Positions 54,896 to 64,000 of a stretch of 64,000 nt of DNA are shown here, piece by piece. A program made the position numbers and the translations under genes. How positions within the stretch are numbered: position 1 is the stretch's first letter; every line of letters begins with the position of its first letter. A model generated the notes under the pieces. It was not told where the DNA came from. It made no database searches and saw nothing but the letters and a program-made list of their open reading frames with translations. The stretch is from Nothopassalora personata (lineage: Eukaryota; Ascomycota; Dothideomycetes; Mycosphaerellales; Mycosphaerellaceae): the NCBI GenBank assembly GCA_033816765.1, contig CM066293.1, forward strand, positions 3,100,001-3,164,000, read 5' to 3'.

Positions 54896-57738
54896 AAAGT
54901 AAACGGGAAGTTACGACTCGTACAAGACTATAGGAAGTTAAACGAGATTACGATTAAGAACCGATACCCGCTACCTAACATCGAAGAAGCATAAGATAGA
55001 TTAACCGGATCGGACTAGTACACGAAGATTGACCTACGAGATGCCTTCTATACTATACGAATAGTAGAAGGAGAAGAATGGAAAACCGCTTTTAGAACAA
55101 GATACGGACTCTACGAATTCTTAGTTATGCTAATGGGATTAACTAACGCACCCGCATCTTGCTAGGACCTTGTTGACGAAACACTTAGAGACCTACTTAA
55201 CGTATACGTTATCGCCTATATAGACGACATACTAGTCTATACGAAAGGACCCCTATAGGAACACATAAGACAAGTCTAAGACGTCTTCGAACGACTTACG
55301 CAATTAGGATTTAAGACGGCACCCGAGAAATGCGAATTCTATAAGAAAGAAGTTAAATTCTTAGGCTTCATTATTAGTACTATAGGGATAACGATCGACC
55401 CTACGAAGACACAGTCAATTAGAGAATAGCTAGAACTAAAAACAGTTAAGAATGTACAATTATATCTTAGAGTAGCAAATTATGACCGGAAATTTATTAA
55501 GGATTACGTAAAAACAGTAGCACTAATAACGATACTTACGAGCAAAGACGTTAACTAGAAATAGGGAAAAGAATAGATTAAAGCATTTAAGAAACTTAAA
55601 GAATAATACGCTTTAGCCCCTACGCTTCGACTATTCGATAGTAGTAAGGAAGTCTACATCGAGACTAATACGTCTAATATAGCAATAGGCTCGTGTCTAA
55701 TATAGACACACGATAGGAAGAAGACACCTAGTAGCCTATTACTCCCGGAAAATAACTATAGCGGAATAGAACTACGACATCTATAATAAAGAGCTTCTAG
55801 CTATTGTTACTACTATATAATATTAGAGAGTATACGTCGAGGGCCTACTAAAGTTAACGGTTCTTTCTAACTATAAGAATCTTACGTACTTTACGACGAT
55901 AAAGGAACTTACCCGAAGGTAAGCCCGCTAGTCGGAGCTACTAGGGTAGTATAAGTTCGAAATTAAATATACTCTAGGAAGGGAGAATAGCCGCGTAGAC
56001 GCGCTAAGCTAAAGAAGCGACTATATAGAAGGAAAAGAACTAGTATAACATAAAATACTAAAGACAAACCCCGACGGAAGTCTTAGTATAAACACGAGAG
56101 AATTTAATAACATCGTATACATACTAGGCGATAAGGATAAACAGTTCCCTATATCTTAAGGAAAATATTAAGTACCGAAGGATTAAGAAGAAGAGTATAT
56201 ACGACAATATCACAATAGACTAACTTATAGACACCCTAGAACTTTAAAAACAATAGACCTAATATAACGTAGCTTCTTATTCCTATAGATAAGACTTAAG
56301 GTGTTACGCTACATTAAACGATACGTACACTACTAATAAAACAAGGCTACGAGACATACGAAATACGGTTACCTACAGTTTAGGACACTACTAACGAAAC
56401 TATAGGACGAAGTTATAATAGACTTTATTACGAAACTCCTACCGTTAAAGGATTAAGTTACGAAACAACTATATAACATAATACTAGTTATAGTTAATAG
56501 ACTCACGAAATACGTATACTTCATTTCTACATTAGAAACATATAACGTAGAGGAGCTCGGATACCTCGTACTAGATAGACTTATCCGATACTACGGATTC
56601 CCCTAAGCGTTTATAACGGATAGAGATAAGCTATTTCTATTAAACTACTAGAAAACGTTATATTACGGACACACTTATTCGCTACGAACGATAAGGGTTT
56701 ATATAGGCTACGAGGTAGTAGGACTAAGGATAAGCGACTTAGATTAGGACTAAGGATAAGCGACTTAGATCAGTTATGCTAAGACATAGTACTATATAGA
56801 CGACGCTCTTTTATAAGTAGGTAGGAGCCTCGTACTTAACTTATTTTAAGTATATACTATATACTATTTAGATTTACTACCTTTATAACGAGAGAGACAT
56901 TACTATAAAGATACTAAGCCTATATTGTAATAACGTTATAGCGGATCCTAATAGCTTATAGGAACGATTGGAATTAAACATAAGCTATTAATAGCTTATT
57001 ATCTAGAAATAGACGGATAAACTAAAAGGATGAATTAGACGCTAGAATAATACCTACGATACTATATTAACTACGTATAAGATAACTAGGTTTTATTACT
57101 GCTCATAGCGTAGATTGTACTAAACAACTATAAATTGGAGATAACTTTAACGACGCTATTCTATATAAACTTTAGTAAAGATCTAAACCTATTCGGAACA
57201 CCTAGATCCTACCTATAAGCCGAAAGAGTAATCGTAACGATAGATACTCTTAAGGAAGTGTATAAAGAAACACGTAAGGCGATCGAAGATACATAACAAA
57301 AATTGTCTTAGTAACGGTAAGATACGAGAAAAATAGCACCTCTACTAAAAGAGGGAGATAAGGTCTATCTCCTTATAAAAAACTTAAGAATAAGGAGATA
57401 GACTAAGAAACTAGATTACGTTAAGGTCGGACTATTTTTATGGATAAAGTTATAGGACTAGTTAACTACCGCCTACGACTACTACCTAACGCGAAAATCT
57501 ACCTAGTCTTCTACATTTCTAAGTTAGAACCCGTAGACGCTAAAACACCTTACTAGGAAAGCTTCTATTTCGAGCTAGAAGTAGAAAATAAATTTAAAGT
57601 CAAAAAAATCCTAGATAAGAGAGGTTAGCGATACCTTGTTAAATAGAAAGAATACAATAAATGAGAAAATACCTAGGAACTAGAAAGAAACCTACGAAAC
57701 TATTAATAAAAATTCTAACAATTCCTAAGAAATAGGAC
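54896..57738 (+). pseudogene. pol of element C, RIP-dead (RT-RH-IN-chromodomain)
   Basis: Resumes RT after the non-LTR insertion. The catalytic YIDDI is at about 55217-55233. RNase H is near 55640-55810, integrase near 56180-57130 with an AT-rich insert near 56660-56960, and the C terminus is near 57600-57730. No tRNA-like sequence is visible after it, unlike elements A and B. Source of the copy at 13958-16800. Confidence 0.78.
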
Positions 57739-57757
57739 TTATATAGCTACCCGGTAG

Positions 57758-58232
57758 AACTAGAGGGAATAGAAAAATCGATCGCGTTATTAACAAAATT
57801 AATAGAGGACTATACTATAGGAGATAGGCTAACGGTTACATCTGCGGTAGGATAATTAATATCCTTAATCTTACTAGAAGCCTCTATTTCGGCCTCTAAG
57901 TAAAGCGCCTTCTTACGCGCGCGCTCCTCCGCTTAGCGAAGTATAGCCTTATCCCGCATTAGCCGCGCTAGGACTTCCGTAAGATCCTCCTCGTCTTTCT
58001 CGACCTTCTTCCGATACTCCTCGCGAGTCTTATTAAGAGACTCCTAGGATAGATTTACATACTTACGCCTACGACGAACGTACTCCGAATACCGTAGACG
58101 AAAATTTCCCTCTATAGTAACGTAGGAAAGCCCGTTAAAGAAATAATAATCGTAAGCAAGATCTACTAGACGGCCGTATTCGTTAATTTCCTTTACTAAC
58201 CGAAGGCGATTTTTAGAGGAAGAAGAAGACAT
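57758..58232 (-). pseudogene. Antisense accessory ORF of element C, RIP-dead
   Basis: ATG at 58232, 62 open codons and a continuation through TAG stops. Same start (MSSSS) and spacing pattern as the intact antisense ORF of gypsy A, with Tyr in place of Cys. Identical to the copy at 16820-17294. Confidence 0.65.
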
Positions 58233-58310
58233 CGTTACTAGTCTACGATAAGGGGCTACTACATTATCTTATATAAGCTTCGGGACGAAGCTAGACTAGA
58301 AGGGGGATAG

Positions 58311-58701
58311 TGTTACGGATCGGATAAAAGCCGTAACGGTAGACGTAGTCGGTTAGATAAACCGGATTACGTGCGCCGTACGAGATTACTCGCTTACTAG
58401 TAACTTAGTAATTTAAGATTACTCGCTTACTAGTAACTTAGTAACTCGAGGTTACTCGCTTACTAGTAACTTAGTAATCTAAGAATTGTAGACTAAGAGT
58501 CTCCTTTATATTTAGGAACGCTAAGAAACCCTTATAGCTTCGAGGCGTTTAACTTATATTATAACCTTACTAATTAGAATTCGACTATTTCCTTAGTAAA
58601 TTACCTACCTTACCCTTTGTCTATCTACTCTCTAAAGAAGCCCGATCCGAGTAACGTAACTAGTCTTGAATAGAGGTAGTTATTAAACAAGGTTTATAAT
58701 A
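58311..58701 (+). repeat. 3' LTR of element C
   Basis: 391 bp, TGTTACGG...TATAATA, followed by ATAAG (58702-58706), which equals the sequence before the 5' LTR of C (12195-12199). Polypurine tract and hairpin are just upstream (58276-58310). Confidence 0.82.
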
Positions 58702-59655
58702 ATAAGGCCTATAACTTGTATTAAAGCTTACCTAATAGTTATATACACTTATAACGTAATAACCTTATATACTTAGCGTAAATATAGCCTATATCTAACT
58801 TCTTAATCCTTCTAGTAACTCTCTCTTTTATAATCTACTTCGTACTGCCGTTAATCTCCTTACTAGGTAGCCTCCTTAGCTTAGTTAGTTACCCTTAACT
58901 ACTATATTAGGATACAACTACATCCTAGAATACTAGAATAAAAGCATTAGAACTCTTAAAATAGAGCCTATTTTAGAAGTTTAGACACCTATACTACTTA
59001 ATTTAGGTCTAGTCGAGCCTAAGAACGCGCTACCTCTACTAACTATACTAGAAGATATACCCTTAAACCCTAGAAACACGTCTAATATAACTATCGAAGA
59101 GTTTAAAGAACTCCTTAAGGTAAGTAGGGAGATAGACTATAAATCCGATACTAAGCTATTTAGTAGCCTAAGAAAGAAGTACGGGGTAAAGAAGACCTCT
59201 ATAAAAGAGGTATTAGAGGAGAAGTAAAAAGCTTAGAATAAGGCGTATAAGGACTCTAAGTAGAAAAGCTAACTCTGAAACTACGTCTATAGGTTACTTA
59301 AGGCCCTTACTAAAGGACGAAGGCCTCGACTCCCTAGATTTAACCTTAGAGAGAAAAAATAAAGGTTTTAAGCCTATCCTTAGCCTTATTAAGGAATTTT
59401 TAGGTATCCGCGGCGACCTTAGTAAGGATTCTAAGGTATAAATTAATAAGTAGTCCCTAGAATAGTATAAGAGTACTACTCTAGAAAATAAGGACTATAT
59501 ACCTACCTACGACATTAATAACCTTACTAAGCTACTTTAGGGTATTTAAAAGAGTATAATTAAGTCTACTCTAAAGAAGGGAATAGCCTCTAAAAAGAGA
59601 GAGGCACCCTAAGACGAAGAGAGTAATAAAGAAGAGACCGTAAAGAAGAAGATAA
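58702..59655. other. RIP-mutated flank with unidentified broken ORF
   Basis: Source of 17764-18717. A Lys/Glu-rich plus-strand frame through TAG/TAA stops is visible from about 59040. Not recognised; probably an old repeat, since only repeats are RIP-mutated here. Confidence 0.35.
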
Positions 59656-59861
59656 TGTCACGATCCAAGCGTGCACCGGCGCTGCAGCCCAATTAAACCT
59701 AAGGCAGCAGCCGCTAAGAATCAGGTGACATTAATTAGTTACCTGCAGCCTTTTCATAAGTAGCCCCTTCAATTCTAGCTTAGACACATGCAATCTACTA
59801 TCTGCTTTTAAGACACCTTTATGAGCCCATTTCATGACTTTTAACCACTTGCAACGTGATA
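59656..59861 (+). mobile_element. Solo LTR with TSD GATAA
   Basis: TGTCACGATCC...ACGTGATA between GATAA (59651-59655) and GATAA (59862-59866). Source of 18718-18923 and related to 166-383. Confidence 0.8.
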
Positions 59862-61123
59862 GATAAAGGGTACTATTAATAGTTAGGAGGGAGTTATTAA
59901 GGACCTTATCTATAAAATTGAGGGTAATATAAATAAGGTTATAAAGGATATAAAGGTCCTTAGCGCTAAGGTTACTCTACTTAGTTCCTATATAGAGTAA
60001 GGAGGTATATAAAGCGCTAGGATAATATATAGATAGTAGGTTTTAAGGGTAATATAACCTAATTAAGTATAGTAATTACTTATCTTTAGGAAATGAGATT
60101 AGGCACCTAAATTATAGGGATTAAGGGCTTCTTATTAAAAGAAGACTTATATAAGCACCTTAAGGGTACTACTACTTATAATAAACATAGTTTTTTATAC
60201 CCTAACTTCTAGACTTAATACCCTAGTTCTAAACTTCTATCTCTACTAGTTTTATATATAGCCTTATAGATAAGCTCCTCCTCTTTATAATAGATAGTAG
60301 CGACTATATTATAAAGATAACGCAAAAATAATAGGTAATACGCGTATTATATTAGATGTTATTATTAAGCTATACAATATTACTAGGTTGTCTAATACCC
60401 GCTTTACGGGTATATAGGGACTAATACGGCTACCTATTTAGCGCTATAGCAGTGCTACCTATTTAGTAGTAGTATTAAGTAATTAACTTAATCTGTTTTA
60501 ACTACATACTTAATAAATTATCCCTTTAGGTTAATTAAGTAAGGTAGTAAAACACCTAAGTAAGTAATATTTAATATTGTTAGTTAAGCTAAGTAAGTAA
60601 ATAAGTAAATATGTTATAGTATACTATAATCTCTACTACGAAATAAAAGGTACATACCGTAGTTTCTTAGTATAAACATAGAATATATACGAAATAGCTC
60701 TATATCTATTACTTAGCTACGACCTTAGCCGCTATAACCCCGTAGCTCCGTAACCGTGTAATCCCGTAATCCTATAATCCCGTAACTCTACAATCCTATA
60801 CCCGGTAATCCCGTAACCTTATAACCCGTAACCCTAAGAATTAATAATACGTATAGACAATACCGGATCTATACCTCCTCTATAACCTACGGTTATATAT
60901 ACTTCCTAGTACTTAATCGTAGAAGATATAAGATATAAAGAAAACGATCTACCTACGAGGGTACCGCTAGGCCTTTAAATATATTAATAGTGCAAAAATC
61001 TCATATTTTACCTAGTTAAGCAAGTTAAGTTAGTCAAGTATAGGCCTTTAATATTAGTTAAGCAAGTAACTAGTTATTCATCTAAGCAAGTATCGCATTT
61101 TGCGTCAGTTAAGTAACTTGATT
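59862..61123. other. AT-rich intergenic DNA
   Basis: No gene seen. Same content as 18924-20185: TAAGTAAGT repeats, a CCCGTAA-rich tract near 60740-60840, and GTTAAGCAAGT repeats before the change to normal composition at about 61128. Confidence 0.5.
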
Positions 61124-62796
61124 GCTTGATGACAGCACTGTGCCTCTTACGCTTCCTGCCTTTACTAGGATGGGCATGTGGCCCGGCATCAACGCTTTCG
61201 AGGCAGCCGCCTATGGCTCACCTTACGTGCCAAGCGAACGTGAGATCAGGCCTCTTCTCGCCCAGTGGAGCGTACAGAACCTCGGCCAGGCGGTACTGGT
61301 CGGTGCGGCTGCTGTGTTTGGTGCAGCAGCTGTGTTGTCATGAGCACAATTCAGGTTCGAGTACCATTTATACATCCCTGATCTGTCTCTCTGGGTCCCC
61401 ATAATCAACTCTGGCAGTATCAGCTGTCCTGGGCTGTTCATATACAGCATTGGATGCTCTCGTCGAATGCCAAAACTGAAATTCGAGCAGCCTCCGAATC
61501 TGGTACACCAGTGAGCACCAGGCAGCAGGCACGGCTCCTCAGGCAACAATCATGCCTCTCAAACTGGAAGCGAATGACCCTATACGTTGTTACTCGATTA
61601 CGGTATTGCTGCCAGGGGCATAGTGCAATTGCCGCTGCTTGGAAAGCGGAGGAACGAAATACAACGTCAGTCACGGAAGCAATGAAGGTCGGCACAACTC
61701 CTAGAATCGCGTTCGCGGTATCTTTGCAATAATTTTCTGCCCAAAGTCTTGGTCTTCCCCTCCGTCAATAGTTAGTACACCAAATCTGGCGCCTGGACAG
61801 CAAATTTGAGATCACCGTGAAGGGCGAGTCGAGCATTCACCCTCCAGGTATGTCATGTCACCTTCGTGGTTACCGAGGATCTTGTCTCCGAGACAGTGCC
61901 TTGACTCGAAGATCGCACTAACACTCTCACAGCCAAAAGCGATGTATTGGACGTAAAAATTCCTCAGAAACACCGAGAGAAAGAAGTCGCCGCCCAAAAT
62001 GTCGTCGCAAGCTTGAACCCCAGAGCAATACTGTGGCCACCGCGCATCGAGAAGGGTTGACCGTTCGAGGAGATCGGTGTCGATCGACTGGTCCTTCCGA
62101 GGGCTCCCGCCATTCCTCCAACCTCGAGCTTCTCTGTCATCAAGTCGCTCAGGTTAAATCAGTGCTCCATGCGAAGTACAACCAGGACACATACTGATCA
62201 AGGACCTGACCAATTATATGCCACCGCTACCAGCTGACCGGAACAAGGCGTCCTGTCAAAGTCTATCTCTAGGTCCCCTCTCCTCCACAAAAGCCTGCTG
62301 CGTCGATCTTTTTTGTCGCATCTCAAGAATATCGATCCAACAGGAACAGGCACGGTACAGCGAGCAGGTACGTGTAGCGTGCGCAGACAAGCATATCCCC
62401 AGCGATGTCTTCCAAATCATCTTGCTAGTTATCTTCGAATCATTCATGCACAAAGATTCTACTTCGCCAATTGCAAGGCGATAATGCAGTTCTAGACCCT
62501 TCGTGCCACCTGATGCGCCCCGCAACGGCACTCTTCCTTTCCACCAGACCAACGGCTCTGGCGCAGATCATGCACTGGGAACGCTCGAGGCGTCTGCCGG
62601 CAAGACGGAACTTTGGGAGCTGTCCTTGCTGCTCATGGCAACGATGCGAAGTGGGAGGAGTTGCGAACCGCGCTTAAGGTAGAGGTCCGCGCCAGTTCTG
62701 TTGTCGTTCTTCTGCAAGTACTCTCACATTGCCGAGAGAGCTGTGTCGAAACACTCAATAGAGCACACCAGCAGTCCACATCCGTAATCAGCCAAC
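61124..62796. other. Normal-composition DNA and promoter region of the catalase-like gene
   Basis: About 61128-61343 holds a possible C-terminal remnant of a small membrane protein (helix WSVQNLGQAVLVGAAAVFGA; weak DUF1772 resemblance), with no start. The rest shows no convincing gene. The last few hundred bases must include the promoter of the gene at 62797. Confidence 0.4.
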
Positions 62797-63997
62797 ATGG
62801 GTTCGATCGAACAAGACAAGTACATCCGCTGGGATGCAAAGGGCGTCGAATATGAGCAGGAAGGCGAGCTCGACAAAATCTGGGAAGTGTCGAAGCAGTT
62901 CAACCGTCTGCAGATGATGAACTTCAACGAGCACATGCACTGTCTGCGAGGAACCCACTTAAAGACCCAAGGATGTGTCATTGGCAAGCTCAAGGTCCAT
63001 GAACACCTTCCTGCCCACCTCGCACAGGGCATGTTCTCGAAGGGTGGCACATACGACTGCATCATGCGATACTCCTCGCTCACACCCAAGATCGTCCCGG
63101 ACAACATCCCGGCACCACGAGGAATCGGCATCAAGGTGTTTGGCGTTGAGGGCGAGAAGATTTGGGGCGAGGACAAGAAGACTCAGGACTTCACCTTCAA
63201 CAACTACCCGGTTCTTGAGCTCCGAACTCCAGTTGCAACCTGCGAGATTGCGGATTCGCTCGAGCGCAACTGGAACACTTTGGATAAGTTTGCACAGGAG
63301 CTTGGCGAGCGACCAGATGCTGAAGTTGCAACTCTTCCGGCAAGACTTGACCGCCAGCACAGTGAGTTTACACTTGGTCGTACTCCGTGACTTTCATGCT
63401 GACAATGAAGCAGTGGTCGCCATGCGCGAATGGTCCCAATCCGCATACCGGTACGGCGACTATGTCGCCAAGTTCGGCGTCTTCCCCAAGGGCGAAGCCC
63501 AGAAGAAGATCGAGAAAGTGTACCTCAAGGACGACGACTCGATCAACATCCTCTCCCAGCACACTCGCGCCTTCCACCAAAATCATAGAGTCACCTACTC
63601 TTTCTGCGTGCAGCTCCTCGAGAACCTCGATGATCAGCCAGTGGAAGACATCGGTATCGAGTGGGACGAGAAGAAGTATCCATTCGTCGAAGTCGCCGAG
63701 CTCGAGTTCGAGCCACAGGATTCGTGGCTTCCAGAGTTCCGTGTCTGGTGGGATGACCGCATCACTGTCAATGGCTGGCACGGTCTCAAGGCACACCAGC
63801 CTCTTGGTAGCACTAACCGTATGAGGAGGGTTGTCTATGCTGAGAGCAGGAAGCTTAGACTGCGGGTCAATGCCCACAAGGACTACATTGAGCCGGAGAG
63901 TCTCGCCGATGTTCCAGCACCTATCCCAGCGATTCAGCTCCCGTACAACCCGAAGTCTGGTCAGAAGGCTGTCACTTCGGTGGAGATTCCGGTCTAA
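62797..63997 (+). CDS. Catalase-like heme protein (two exons)
   Basis: join(62797-63361, 63414-63997), 382 residues. The intron 63362-63413 is 52 bp: GTGAGT donor, CTGAC branch site, CAG acceptor. The splice joins H188 to M189 and restores frame. Start context CCAACATGG. RGTHLKTQG at 51-59 matches the distal-His motif of catalase folds (H54). APRGIGIKVFGV follows at about 110-120. Near the C terminus PLGSTNRMRRVVY fits the heme-proximal Tyr (Y330). Length is much shorter than classical catalases (about 500) and fits the small catalase-like heme proteins of bacteria and fungi (y4iL/SrpA type). A role in peroxide chemistry is inference; many of these are not true catalases. No signal peptide is seen. 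It is the only intact ordinary host gene in the window. Confidence 0.85.
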
Positions 63998-64000
63998 ACG

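Noticed and set aside
54134..63519. The long repeat as a simple assembly duplication
   Set aside because: An assembly error would not create a 13-bp target duplication, a longer tail and an exact gag split at the second site. It still needs long-read confirmation.

Overview
The window comes from a filamentous ascomycete (Pezizomycotina; a more precise placement is not safe). Three observations support this: a short GT-AG intron of 52 bp, chromodomain-bearing Ty3/gypsy and Ty1/copia retrotransposons, and very strong repeat-induced point mutation (RIP). The RIP shows as CpA-to-TpA saturation, so most repeat DNA is TA-rich and its reading frames are broken almost only by TAG/TAA where Gln or Trp codons stood. 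The window is essentially a retrotransposon nest with one normal host gene at its right edge.

Layout. 1-12199: a RIP-dead copia element, carrying a solo LTR (166-383) and split by a RIP-dead gypsy element (2593-9749, TSD ATACG). 12200-58701: a second gypsy ('C'), whose two ends carry the same LTR type and the same TSD (ATAAG) but are now 46 kb apart because other elements landed in it. Inside C lie: a 9.4-kb duplicated segment (13184-22581) with a 13-bp TSD; a solo LTR (22750-23202); a giant RIP-dead gypsy ('D', 24201-47208, about 11.9 kb once its own nested insertions are removed); an inverted pol fragment (47214-49428); a truncated RIP-dead copy of gypsy A (49429-50855); and a hybrid gypsy (50856-54134). 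Inside D lie three undamaged young insertions: gypsy A (24559-31516), a copia element without reverse transcriptase (31999-35740) and a solo LTR (39846-40280). 58702-62796: RIP-dead flank, then normal-composition DNA. 62797-63997: an intact catalase-like gene.

How the parts relate. Gypsy A is a complete Ty3 chromovirus (Gag and Pol joined by an ATGA stop-start overlap). It also carries an antisense unit made of a cysteine-rich coiled-coil ORF, a tRNA-like sequence and a hairpin followed by T5. Damaged forms of the antisense ORF occur in the RIP-dead relatives. Element D has its gag-protease, pol and an extra 3-kb sense ORF separated by the same 26-bp palindrome that also sits in its LTRs. The 9.4-kb segment is an indel-free copy of 54134-63519 (constant offset 40938). 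It ends in an expanded TGAT-type tail and has a 13-bp target duplication, the signature of LINE-type target-primed insertion. It carried an exon-and-intron piece of the catalase-like gene into the nest.

Two time layers are visible: old elements saturated by RIP, and later insertions and a long duplication that show no RIP at all.
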